A stretch of 64,000 nt of DNA, from positions 339,648 to 403,647 of the forward strand of contig JALHOL010000004.1 in NCBI GenBank assembly GCA_022843025.1. The letters are read 5' to 3'. A model generated the notes under the pieces. That model was not told the DNA's origin. It did not search any database and worked only from the letters and a program-made list of their open reading frames with translations. Below, piece after piece: positions 20,316 through 29,400 of this stretch. The position numbers and the translations under genes are program-made. Position 1 is the stretch's first letter. Each line of letters begins with the position of its first letter. The stretch comes from Paracoccaceae bacterium. GTDB taxonomy: Bacteria > Pseudomonadota > Alphaproteobacteria > Rhodobacterales > Rhodobacteraceae.

Positions 20316-21554
20316 TCAGAACGCCAGTTCCCGATCCCCGGCCACATCCTTCACCCGGTTCGGCAACCCCATCCCGTTCAGCAGGTTCATGAACGGCTTC
20401 GGATCCAACTCCTCGACATTCACCATCGTCCCCACATCCCAGATGCCCTCTGCCACCAGCAGCGCCGCCGCTACCGGCGGCACGCCGGCGGTATAGGAAA
20501 TCCCCTGCGACCCGACCTCTTCATAAGCTTCCTTATGATCGGCCACGTTATACAGCATCACCGCCACCGGCTTGCCGTCCTTCATGCCCTTCACGATCGT
20601 CGCGATGCAGGTCTTGCCAGAATATCCGGGCGCCAAAGAGGCCGGATCAGGCAGCACCGCCTTCACCACCTTCAACGGCACCACTTCCAACCCTTCAGCC
20701 GTTTTCACCGGCTTCTCCGACAACAGCCCAAGGTTCTTCAGCACCGTGAACACGTTGATATAGTGATCGCCAAACCCCATCCAGAACCGTACATCCGCCC
20801 CCGGATAACGGGCCGACAGCGAATGCACCTCGTCATGCCCGGTCAGATAGGCCTTCTGTGCGCCAACCACCGGCATGTCCCAGGTCTGGCCCACCTCGAA
20901 CATGCGGTTTTCCTGCCAGCCACCGTTCTGCCAGCTGTAAACCGTTCCCGTGAACTCACGGAAGTTGATCTCGGGGTCAAAGTTGGTGGCGAAATACTTC
21001 CCATGCGACCCGGCATTGATGTCGACAATATCAATCGACGTGATCTCATTGACAAACGCATCCTCGGCCACCCGCGCCCAGGCATTCACCACGCCGGGAT
21101 CAAACCCGACGCCCAGAATGGCCGTCACACCCGCCGCCTTGCACCGCTCGCGCCGCTGCCATTCGTAATTGCCATACCACGGCGGCGTTTCGCAGATCTT
21201 GCCGGGGTCTTCATGGATCGCCGTGTCCATGTAAGCCGCCCCCGTTTCGATACAGGCCTCCAGCACCGTCATGTTCACAAACGATGACCCGACATTGATC
21301 ACGATCTGCACGCCCAACCGCCGGATTAGCGCCGCCACCGCCGCCGCGTCCATCGCATCCACCGCATGCGCCGCAAACACGCCGGGAACCTTCATCGCGC
21401 CCTTCTCATGGACCGACGCGATGATCGCCTCGCACTTCCCCACCGTCCGCGACGCGATATGCAGATCGCCCAGCCTGTCATTGGCCTGCGCGCATTTATG
21501 CGCCACGACCTGCGCCACGCCGCCTGCGCCAATGATCAACACGTTGCGTTTCAT
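20316..21554 (-). CDS. Carboxynorspermidine/carboxyspermidine dehydrogenase
   Basis: 412 residues of the saccharopine dehydrogenase-like family: Rossmann start VLIIGAGGVAQVVAHKCAQ, then NVGSSFVNMTVLEACIETGAAYMDTAIHEDP and GVGFDPGVVNAWARV. The enzyme condenses aspartate semialdehyde with putrescine or diaminopropane, giving carboxy(nor)spermidine. Start is MKRNVLIIGAGG at 21554; the extra 11 residues of the longer frame contain the likely ribosome site (AAGGGGG). It follows the decarboxylase that finishes the pathway, 42 bases upstream on the same strand. Confidence 0.88.
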   Translation of the reverse strand: MKRNVLIIGAGGVAQVVAHKCAQANDRLGDLHIASRTVGKCEAIIASVHEKGAMKVPGVFAAHAVDAMDAAAVAALIRRLGVQIVINVGSSFVNMTVLEACIETGAAYMDTAIHEDPGKICETPPWYGNYEWQRRERCKAAGVTAILGVGFDPGVVNAWARVAEDAFVNEITSIDIVDINAGSHGKYFATNFDPEINFREFTGTVYSWQNGGWQENRMFEVGQTWDMPVVGAQKAYLTGHDEVHSLSARYPGADVRFWMGFGDHYINVFTVLKNLGLLSEKPVKTAEGLEVVPLKVVKAVLPDPASLAPGYSGKTCIATIVKGMKDGKPVAVMLYNVADHKEAYEEVGSQGISYTAGVPPVAAALLVAEGIWDVGTMVNVEELDPKPFMNLLNGMGLPNRVKDVAGDRELAF

Positions 21555-21596
21555 GCAAAACACCCCCTTCAGGAAGGGCCGGATCAACCGGCAGTA

Positions 21597-22691
21597 TTAT
21601 CCAAGGTTCGCGGCAAAATCGGCATAGCCGAATTCCCGCGCCACGGTCATGGACCCGTCCAACTCCTTGATGACGATGCTCGGCATCTTCACCCCGTTGA
21701 ACCAGTTTTTCTTGACCATCGTATATCCCGCCGCATCCGCGATGCTCAGCCGGTCGCCCACATGCAGGGGCTTGGGAAAGTTGAACTCACCGAACACATC
21801 CCCCGCAAGGCAGGACTTGCCGCAGATCATGTAAGGGTGATCCCCCTCCACCTCCATCTTGCCCGCAATGCGATAGATCAGCAGATCGAGCATATGCGCC
21901 TCGACGCTGCTATCGACGATGGCCAGATCCTTGCCGTTGTTCATCACGTCCAGCACCGTCACCTCAAGGCTTGCCGCCCCGGTGATCGCGGCCTCGCCGG
22001 GCTCCAGATAGACCTGCACCCCGAACCGTTCTGAAAACGCCTTCAACCGCGCTGCCAGCCGGTCCACCGGATAGCCCTCGCCGGTGAAGTGGATGCCACC
22101 GCCCAGGCTGACCCATTTCAGGCGCGAAAGCAGCGCACCGAAGTCATCCTCGATCCGCGTCAGCTGCCGATCAAACAGATCGAAATCGTCATTCTCGCAA
22201 TTGTAGTGGATCATGAAGCCCGAAACCCGGTCCATCACCCGCTCAATCTTGCCGGCATCCCATTCGCCCAGCCGCGAAAACGGCCGCGCCGGATCGGCCA
22301 GATCAAACCCGCTGGTCGAAAACCGCGGGTTCAGCCGCAGCCCGCGCGCAATGCTGGCGGATTGGTTGTCGAACCGCTCCAGCTGGCCCACGGAATTGAA
22401 GATGATCTTGTCGGCATAACCCACCGCCTCGGCCACTTCGTTATCGGCCCAAGCTACGGAATAGGCATGGGTCTCCTTGCCGAACTTCTCGCGCCCCAGC
22501 CGCAATTCATACAAGGATGACGAAGTCGTCCCATCCATATGCTCACGCATCTGGTCAAACACCGGCCATGTGGCAAAGCATTTCAGCGCCAGCAGCACCT
22601 TCGCCCCGGACCCCTGCCGAAGCTGGTCCATGATGGCCATGTTGCGGGAAAGCTTGGCCCGGTCGATCAGGTAGAACGGCGTCTGAATCAT
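21597..22691 (-). CDS. nspC: Carboxynorspermidine decarboxylase
   Basis: 364 residues, PLP-dependent fold type III. The Lys that binds PLP is in LLALKCFATWPVF (about residue 37), and the C-terminal half has ICGKSCLAGDVFGEF, whose Cys-Asp region forms the shared active site, and YLEPGEAAI. It decarboxylates carboxy(nor)spermidine to (nor)spermidine. With the neighbouring dehydrogenase it gives a SAM-independent spermidine route, common in alphaproteobacteria. Confidence 0.9.
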   Translation of the reverse strand: MIQTPFYLIDRAKLSRNMAIMDQLRQGSGAKVLLALKCFATWPVFDQMREHMDGTTSSSLYELRLGREKFGKETHAYSVAWADNEVAEAVGYADKIIFNSVGQLERFDNQSASIARGLRLNPRFSTSGFDLADPARPFSRLGEWDAGKIERVMDRVSGFMIHYNCENDDFDLFDRQLTRIEDDFGALLSRLKWVSLGGGIHFTGEGYPVDRLAARLKAFSERFGVQVYLEPGEAAITGAASLEVTVLDVMNNGKDLAIVDSSVEAHMLDLLIYRIAGKMEVEGDHPYMICGKSCLAGDVFGEFNFPKPLHVGDRLSIADAAGYTMVKKNWFNGVKMPSIVIKELDGSMTVAREFGYADFAANLG

Positions 22692-22917
22692 GGAAAATCC
22701 CCCCCGGGATCAAAGGGAAACGAGAACGCGGGTATGTAGGGCCAAGCCCAACCCCACGCAAGCCCCAACGAAGCAAGGCCAATGACACGCCCCCGCCTAA
22801 CCCCGCTTCATGTCAGCCCGGTAACAAAGCAGTGCGCTCACCTTCCGGTGATTTCCCTCTGCCTGCACTGACCGGCAAGCATGGCGCCCGTTAAGATTAC
22901 CCTGACAGGAGATTTCC

Positions 22918-23313
22918 ATGAAGAAACCCGCATCTTTCCGCGTCCTTCTGCTCACCTCCGCCTTGGCGGCCACCTCCGTCACACTTGCCATGCCCGCCGC
23001 CGCACATCACGGCTGGTCCTGGGCCGAGGCCGAGGAAACCACCCTTCAGGCCACCATCACCGCCATCTCCCTGAACCCCCCGCATCCGGAACTGACCGTC
23101 ACCGATGCAGACGGCACGGAATGGATGATCGAACTCGGCAATCCCGGCCGCACCGAACGCGCGGGCTTTGTCGACGGCACGGCCAAGGTCGGCGATACCA
23201 TCACCATTCTCGGCAACCGCTCGCTGGATCAGGCAGAACGCCTGATGAAGGCCGTCCGCATCACGCTGGCCGGCACGAATTACGATTTATACCCCGAACG
23301 GATCGACGCCTGA
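22918..23313 (+). CDS. DUF6152 secreted protein
   Basis: 131 residues with a long signal peptide (MKKPASFRVLLLTSALAATSVTLAMPAAA) followed at once by HHGWSWAEAEE. The mature part is a small all-beta domain (ITAISLNPPHPELTVTDADG, LGNPGRTERAGFV) as in DUF6152, a periplasmic family of unknown function. The His pair at the mature N-terminus could bind metal, which is my inference. The gene has a good site ACAGGAG and overlaps the next gene by 1 base. Confidence 0.75.
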   Translation: MKKPASFRVLLLTSALAATSVTLAMPAAAHHGWSWAEAEETTLQATITAISLNPPHPELTVTDADGTEWMIELGNPGRTERAGFVDGTAKVGDTITILGNRSLDQAERLMKAVRITLAGTNYDLYPERIDA

Positions 23314-23777
23314 TGCTTGACGCGCTGGCCGCGTCCCCGATTGCCGCGCTGCTGCGCGGGTCGGGGACGGCCTACCTTCTGGTCAATGCCAGCCACATCC
23401 TTGGCATCGCGCTGCTGATCGGGGCCATCCTGCCGCTTGACCTGCGCCTTGCCGGGGCCTTCCCCCGAACACCGCTTCCGGTGATCGCACCCCTTCTACG
23501 CGTCATGGCGTTGGCGGGGCTGTCGCTGGCGGTGATCACAGGCTTTGTCCTCTTCACTGCAAATCCCGGCGAATACGCCACCAACCCCGCCTTCCGCATC
23601 AAACTGCTGCTTCTGGCGCTCGCCGTGCTGAACGCCGCCCTCGTCACCCGATCCACGGCATGGGCGCAGGTGCTGTCGGGGGCGCCGCCCCCGCCCGCGC
23701 TGCGCCTCATGGCCGCCCTGTCGGCAATTCTCTGGCTGTCCATCCTGCTCGCAGGCCGCTGGATCGGGTTCCTCTAA
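23313..23777 (+). CDS. DUF6644-like inner-membrane protein
   Basis: 154 residues with four predicted membrane segments (AYLLVNASHILGIALLIGAILP, VIAPLLRVMALAGLSLAVITGFVLF, IKLLLLALAVLNAALV, LMAALSAILWLSILLAG). The conserved His in NASHILG suggests a cytochrome-like or quinone-linked membrane domain. It is co-translated with the DUF6152 gene (stop and start share a base), a pairing that suggests the two work together in the envelope. Confidence 0.7.
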   Translation: MLDALAASPIAALLRGSGTAYLLVNASHILGIALLIGAILPLDLRLAGAFPRTPLPVIAPLLRVMALAGLSLAVITGFVLFTANPGEYATNPAFRIKLLLLALAVLNAALVTRSTAWAQVLSGAPPPPALRLMAALSAILWLSILLAGRWIGFL

Positions 23778-23909
23778 GGGTCCAAAACGATTCGGCGGTT
23801 CATGGTTAACGCCCGATCAGGGCACCGTGCGTATGCACAGCCGTCTGCACCACGCGCTGCACGGCCAAAAGCCGAAACTCCCACCAATTAATCCAGCGCC
23901 CGCAGGCAC

Positions 23910-24662
23910 TTAGACCATCCGGATCTTGTCTTTCCCCACCGCCAGAACATACCCCCGCCGCGCAATCGTCTTGACCAGCAATTCGCTGACCATCTGGTTA
24001 CCCAGCGCATCGCGCAGCCGCTTCACCCGCGTCGCCCCCGCCGCCTCGTCACAGTCAGATTCGTTGCGCCCGGAAATCACCGCCTCGATCTGCGCCCCGG
24101 TCAGCACCTCATCATCCATCCGCGCTTCGGCCAGCACCGCCATCGTCTCCAGCGCCGCTTCGGTCAGCTGAAACTCCATATCGTTGATGTAAACCGCCCG
24201 CCCCTCACGGCTGATCAACAGGCTCGCCACCTGAATCCCTGATCGCTGGATGGCCGAGATTCTCCGGTTCAACGCGATGATCGTCACCAGAAACACCAGC
24301 GCCGCCAGAAGCAGTGCCGTGGAAAACACCAGCAGCACAAAGATCACCATACGGTAACTCGCCAACACCTCGGAAAACGCCGTTCCCGATTGCGCCAGTA
24401 TTTCCAGCAGCTTGATATCGGCGAAACTGGTCAGGTCATCGTTTTCAACGAACAGCGTTTCCACCTTGGCGTTGAACGCATTCGCATCCGGCAGGTTCAG
24501 GAACAGGAACACCGCCGCCCCCAGCAGGATCAGCACGATGGCCGCGATCCCCCCGGCAACAACCCGGTTCCCCGCCTTCAGGCTCTCAGAAGCGGAGGAA
24601 GTACTCTCCTGCACTCGATTCCCTTTCTCCAAGGCCCTCAGGTCCAAAGACCGACAGCACAT
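23910..24662 (-). CDS. Membrane-anchored winged-helix (OmpR-type) protein
   Basis: About 250 residues. Two hydrophobic segments (about 35-55, VVAGGIAAIVLILLGAAVFLF; about 104-128, MVIFVLLVFSTALLLAALVFLV) enclose a short extracytoplasmic stretch, and the C-terminal 100 residues look like an OmpR/ToxR winged-helix (EFQLTEAALETMAVLAEAR ... TRVKRLRDALG ... LLVKTIARRGYVLA). The DNA-binding domain is C-terminal, opposite to ToxR/CadC. The start is uncertain: ATG 24662 or a GTG near 24614; either overlaps the upstream small gene. Probably a membrane-tethered regulator. Confidence 0.65.
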   Translation of the reverse strand: MCCRSLDLRALEKGNRVQESTSSASESLKAGNRVVAGGIAAIVLILLGAAVFLFLNLPDANAFNAKVETLFVENDDLTSFADIKLLEILAQSGTAFSEVLASYRMVIFVLLVFSTALLLAALVFLVTIIALNRRISAIQRSGIQVASLLISREGRAVYINDMEFQLTEAALETMAVLAEARMDDEVLTGAQIEAVISGRNESDCDEAAGATRVKRLRDALGNQMVSELLVKTIARRGYVLAVGKDKIRMV

Positions 24663-24876
24663 TCAACAGCGTCCAGCCCCCGGATGCCAGCCGCGGGGCC
24701 AATTCCCCCGCCGCCGCGCCCGGCCCGCCTGCACAGGCCCCGTCACTCACCTGCGCCACCCCATAGTGCAGGCGCAAGGGATCGTCCTGCTTGGCCTTGT
24801 AATCGGCATAGCATTCGGCAGAAGCCTGCCCGCCCAGGGCCAGCAGCAGTGCCGCAGCAAGGAAAAGGCGTGTCAT
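24586..24876 (-). CDS. Small secreted protein, conserved C-terminal FGPEGL motif
   Basis: 96 residues from MTRLFLAAALLLALGGQASAEC, a clear signal peptide, to GEYFLRF. The mature part has YADYKAKQDDPLRLHYGV and WTLLNVLSVFGPEGLGERESSAGEYFLRF, a pattern I associate with small hypothetical proteins of the Rhodobacteraceae. Two Cys residues (ECYADY and DGACAGG) could form a disulfide. It overlaps the start of the downstream membrane winged-helix gene, so the pair is probably co-expressed. Function unknown. Confidence 0.6.
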   Translation of the reverse strand: MTRLFLAAALLLALGGQASAECYADYKAKQDDPLRLHYGVAQVSDGACAGGPGAAAGELAPRLASGGWTLLNVLSVFGPEGLGERESSAGEYFLRF

Positions 24877-25086
24877 CGGATGTCCCCTCCGTTTGTGCCC
24901 GCACATTGCCCGCCCCCCGCGCGCTAGGCAATGACATTGGTCCCGCCCGGCCCCCGGAACAGGCTGCTATGCGATAACAACGCCGCGTTATTGCCTGTCC
25001 GACCGCCCCGGTCGCAGTGTGAAGGCATCGAAAGGGCAGGGGCCAACAACCCGCCCATCCCGCCAGAACCCAGACAGGAGGCCACT

Positions 25087-25608
25087 ATGAAAAGCTCGGA
25101 AACACTGGCCGAAACCATGGTCATCACCCGCAACCTGCCGCGTCCCACGGGCCGCGATCCGCGCAGCATCAGCCGCCGCCTCGTGGCCGTCGTCGCCGCT
25201 GCTGCCACCGCGCTGGGCCTTCTGGCATCAACCGCCATTCCCGCCCGTGCCGACAGCGATGATCTGGCAAAGGCGCTTGCCGCGCTGGCTATCGTGGGCA
25301 TCATCGCCAACGAGTCGAAGAAAAGCCGCGAACGCGCCCGCGCGCAGCAACACCACAACCCGCCTCCGCAGTATTATCCGCAGCCCACGCGCCAGCCGCG
25401 CGTGCCGTCGGTCTGCGCCATCGAAATCTCGGGCAACTCCGGCACAGCCATCGTCTACGGCGAACGCTGCCTGCGCGACGAAGGCTTCAATTTCCGTCTG
25501 CCGCAATACTGCGCCCGCACCGCGCGCATCTACGGCCAGAACGACAGGATCTACTCGGATCAATGCCTGCGCGATGCAGGCTTCCGGGTGGCTGGCTCCC
25601 GGTACTGA
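25087..25608 (+). CDS. Secreted hypothetical protein with paired Cys repeats
   Basis: 173 residues. The start at 25087 is set by AGGAGG 8 bases upstream. A long N-terminal basic region precedes a hydrophobic segment (LVAVVAAAATALGLLASTAIPARA), a probable signal. The mature end contains two similar units: CAIEISGNSGTAIVYGERCLRDEGFNFRLP and CARTARIYGQNDRIYSDQCLRDAGFRV, each with YG, two Cys and the CLRDxGF motif, suggesting an internal duplication stabilised by disulfides. No function is known to me. Confidence 0.65.
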   Translation: MKSSETLAETMVITRNLPRPTGRDPRSISRRLVAVVAAAATALGLLASTAIPARADSDDLAKALAALAIVGIIANESKKSRERARAQQHHNPPPQYYPQPTRQPRVPSVCAIEISGNSGTAIVYGERCLRDEGFNFRLPQYCARTARIYGQNDRIYSDQCLRDAGFRVAGSRY

Positions 25609-25659
25609 TCCGGGCGTCGCTTCGGGCACGGCTAAACTTGCCCCAGCCGTGTCCAATCT

Positions 25660-25697
25660 GGGGGTGGAGGGGTGAGCAGCCTCCGCCCCCGCCCTTT
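25660..25697 (+). terminator. Probable terminator of the secreted-protein gene
   Basis: Stem GGGGGTGGAGG (25660-25670) with CCTCCGCCCCC (25680-25690), 11 pairs with one T-G, loop 9 nt, followed by GCCCTTTTC. The run of T is short and offset by 4 bases. Confidence 0.45.
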
Positions 25698-25738
25698 TCC
25701 CGCTTCCCCGCCGGAAATCCATCGGCTAGGCCATTCCA

Positions 25739-26378
25739 ATGGCCCCCAAACCCGCCCCCGATTTCACCTTTGAAACCGCCGCCCTCGCGCGCGGCTTCTC
25801 GGCTGTCGTGGGCGTGGATGAGGTGGGACGCGGCCCCCTCGCCGGCCCAGTCACCGCCGCCGCCGTCCTGCTGGACCCTGCCCGCATCCCGCCCGGCCTG
25901 AACGATTCAAAGACCCTTACCGCGGCCCGCCGCGACGCCCTCTTTGCCGCGATCATGGATATGGCCGAGGTCTCGGTCGCCCATGCCAGCGTCGAGGAAA
26001 TCGACAGCCTCAACATCCTGCGCGCCAGCCATCTGGCCATGGAACGGGCCGTTACCGGGCTGGTAACCAATGCCGATCATGCTCTGATCGACGGCAACAT
26101 GATCCCCCGCAACCTCTCTTGCAGCGCCGAAGCAGTGGTCAAAGGCGATGCGCGCTGCCTCTCCATCGCCGCCGCGTCGATCATCGCCAAGGTGACACGC
26201 GACCGGATCATGGTGGATTTGGCGCAACAACACCCCGGCTACGGCTGGGAGGTGAACGCAGGCTACCCGACTCCGGCGCATCTGCGCGCGCTTCTAGATT
26301 TTGGAATTACCCCACACCATAGGCGTTCGTTCAAGCCCGTCCACAACATATTGTATCAAGCATATTCTATAAGTGATT

Positions 26379-26380
<2 letters not shown>
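25739..26380 (+). CDS. rnhB: Ribonuclease HII
   Basis: 213 residues. The catalytic acids are in [13 protein letters not shown] (Asp-Glu), ALIDGN (Asp) and the helix with [12 protein letters not shown]. RNase HII nicks RNA-DNA hybrids and misincorporated ribonucleotides. It lies 88 bases upstream of ccrM, in the same direction, with methylation sites in the gap. Confidence 0.95.
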
Positions 26381-27593
<1,213 letters not shown>

Positions 27594-27646
27594 CCAACCT
27601 CACATCAAGTTTACGCCCGCGCCGTGGTCCGCCCGCGGCGCCACTG

Positions 27647-27676
27647 CCCCGCCATGTCCTCATGGCGGGGTTTTTT
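27647..27676 (+). terminator. Rho-independent terminator of ccrM
   Basis: Perfect 10-bp stem CCCCGCCATG (27647-27656) / CATGGCGGGG (27661-27670), loop TCCT, then TTTTTT. The clearest terminator in the window. Confidence 0.9.
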
Positions 27677-28099
27677 CCTTTGGAATCGGCCTGTTGACGT
27701 CTCGTTCACCAAATTCATGTAACATTGCGTGATCAAGGTTCCGCGGCCAGACCCTGCAAAACCCCTGCAAAACTTAGGGAACCGGCACGTCCGGCGCGGG
27801 TCACATCAATTCAACCTTTGCTCACGGAAATTTAATGAACGGTATCGTTCATTTTCTACATTGCATACGCACACGTTCAGTATATATCTGTCTCATCGAA
27901 TAAACGAAGGCAGACAAAGATGACGTGCTGACAGTCTTGAAAAACACAATTGCTCCTTGACGGGGCCAATGCGCCCCGAGGGCCATCCCGGCCCAAACGA
28001 ACTGAACCAAACCGCATCGCCGTACCGACGGCCGGGCAGAGCTCTGCACGGAACGGTGGATGCTTGCCGACAACAACCATCCCAGGAAAGGGAAACATC
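27677..28099 (+). other. Long non-coding leader region before the triple-repeat protein
   Basis: About 420 bases with no credible ORF. AT-richer than its surroundings around 27820-27930. It holds the perfect palindrome at 27834-27853, a half-site CGTTCAG near 27874, TATATATC just after it (a possible -10), and a probable leader of about 200 nt before the ATG at 28100. Confidence 0.5.
27834..27853. promoter_or_regulatory. Perfect palindrome, likely TetR-type operator
   Basis: AATGAACG (27834-27841), spacer GTAT, CGTTCATT (27846-27853): 8-bp perfect arms, the size and form of TetR-family operators. A TetR gene lies 0.9 kb downstream. A further CGTTCA half-site is 20 bases to the right, next to TATATA. 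Which gene it controls is inferred to be the secreted protein at 28100. Confidence 0.5.
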
Positions 28100-28612
28100 A
28101 TGATCCGCAACTTTACCGCTTCCGCTCTGATCCTCGCCGCTCTGACCAGTGCAGCCGCAGCCTCCAGCGCCCAGCCGGGCCTGAATGCTGGTGACGTGCA
28201 ACTGGCCCTCAGCGCCGGTGTGCAGCCGGGCGAATACAGCCGCGCCGAGCTGATCAACATCATCGAAGCCCGCAAGGAAGGCGAAGAAACCCGCCTGAAC
28301 TACTTCCTGTCGGGTGCGAACCGCGCCTCGAGCACGGCCGCCAGCAACGCGGGTGTTGACCAGCTTGCCGCCTCGGCCGGCGTCGAACCGGGCCAGTTCT
28401 CTGCGAACGAACTGCAGCGCCTGATCAAGGCCCAGGCCGATGACGACACCACGACCGAGCGTTTCATCCTGTCGGGCGCAAGCCGCAACGCAGCCAACCC
28501 GGCCGAAGTCGTCACCCCCGGCGAGGCACAGCTTGCCGCCTCAATCGGTGTTGACCCGGCGCAGTACACGCTGGCCGAACTGATCGCGATGCAGCCGCAG
28601 TCTGACGACTGA
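28100..28612 (+). CDS. Secreted protein with three internal repeats
   Basis: 170 residues; signal peptide MIRNFTASALILAALTSAAAAS, then three copies of a roughly 45-residue unit: VQLALSAGVQPGEYSRAEL..., DQLAASAGVEPGQFSANEL..., AQLAASIGVDPAQYTLAEL. The first two end in YFLSGA and FILSGA. The xQLAxSxGVxPxxYxxxEL core suggests a small helical adaptor-like repeat. Ribosome site GGAAAGGGAAA precedes the ATG. Its promoter region carries a TetR-like palindrome and it has its own terminator, so it is probably a single-gene, strongly expressed unit. Function unknown to me. Confidence 0.75.
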   Translation: MIRNFTASALILAALTSAAAASSAQPGLNAGDVQLALSAGVQPGEYSRAELINIIEARKEGEETRLNYFLSGANRASSTAASNAGVDQLAASAGVEPGQFSANELQRLIKAQADDDTTTERFILSGASRNAANPAEVVTPGEAQLAASIGVDPAQYTLAELIAMQPQSDD

Positions 28613-28637
28613 TCCGCGACCTTCGGTATGCACCCTC

Positions 28638-28675
28638 GGCCAGCCGTTCCTCCAACGGCTGGCCACCCTCTTTTT
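28638..28675 (+). terminator. Rho-independent terminator
   Basis: Perfect 11-bp stem GGCCAGCCGTT (28638-28648) / AACGGCTGGCC (28654-28664), loop 5 nt, then ACCCTCTTTTT. Ends the triple-repeat gene. Confidence 0.8.
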
Positions 28676-28760
28676 CGGAAGAAGTCCCATGCCTTGTTTC
28701 GAAACCGATCCCCGCGTAGCCTCTGCCCCAACGGAATCCACTCCGTGTGGGGATATTGCC

Positions 28761-29384
28761 ATGGCTCTGCGGTCGCCCGGTCGACCCAAAGACCTTGAAA
28801 AGCGCGAGGCCATCCTCGACGCTGCTCAGGCCCTGTTTGCCGAACGCGGTATCGACGGCGTGCCGATCGAGGCGATCGCCGCCCGCTCGGGCGTGTCAAA
28901 GGTCACGGTTTATGGTCATTTTGGCGACAAGGCGAAGATCTTCGATTCGATCGTCCAACGCGAAACGGATCGTCTGAAGCTGGCACTGTGCCAGACGCCC
29001 AGCGGCAGCAGCCTTGAGGACACCCTCACCCGCTTTGGCATGGCGCTGATCGAAATGCTGACGCAGCCCTGCCACCTCGCCCTTGACCGCGCCGTAAGCC
29101 TTGAGGCGCAGCGCAACCCCGATCTTGGCCGCCGTTTCTTTGAGGCAGGCCCCGGTCAGGTGCGAACCATGCTGACCGCCATTCTGGCGCAGGCGCAGGA
29201 ACAGGGGGCCGTCCAACTTGACGATCCGGAATGCGCCGCCGAAGACATGCTCGCCCTTTGGCTCGGGTTTGATGCCATCGAACGCAGGTTCTGTGGCAGC
29301 TGCCTGCCTGATGAACAGGTCCTGCAAATGCATGTCGCCCGCGCAGTCCGGCTGTTCTTGAAGGCCAACGCGCCCGAAAGGTAA
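28761..29384 (+). CDS. TetR-family transcriptional regulator
   Basis: 207 residues from MALRSPGRPKD; the N-terminal helix-turn-helix is ILDAAQALFAERGIDGVPIEAIAARSGVSKVTVYGHFGDKAKIF, and the C-terminal half is an AefR-like ligand domain (ALDRAVSLEAQRNPDLGRRFFEAGP). A longer frame begins at 28689 with a passable GGAAG site; the shorter start is the usual TetR length. It is convergent with alkB (16-base gap), which together with the palindrome at 27834 makes regulation of either neighbour possible. Confidence 0.85.
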   Translation: MALRSPGRPKDLEKREAILDAAQALFAERGIDGVPIEAIAARSGVSKVTVYGHFGDKAKIFDSIVQRETDRLKLALCQTPSGSSLEDTLTRFGMALIEMLTQPCHLALDRAVSLEAQRNPDLGRRFFEAGPGQVRTMLTAILAQAQEQGAVQLDDPECAAEDMLALWLGFDAIERRFCGSCLPDEQVLQMHVARAVRLFLKANAPER

Positions 29385-29400
29385 CCGATCACCGCTCGTT

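Noticed and set aside
27729..27923. 64-residue plus-strand frame
   Set aside because: It crosses the palindrome and likely promoter, and lacks a ribosome-binding site or protein-like composition.
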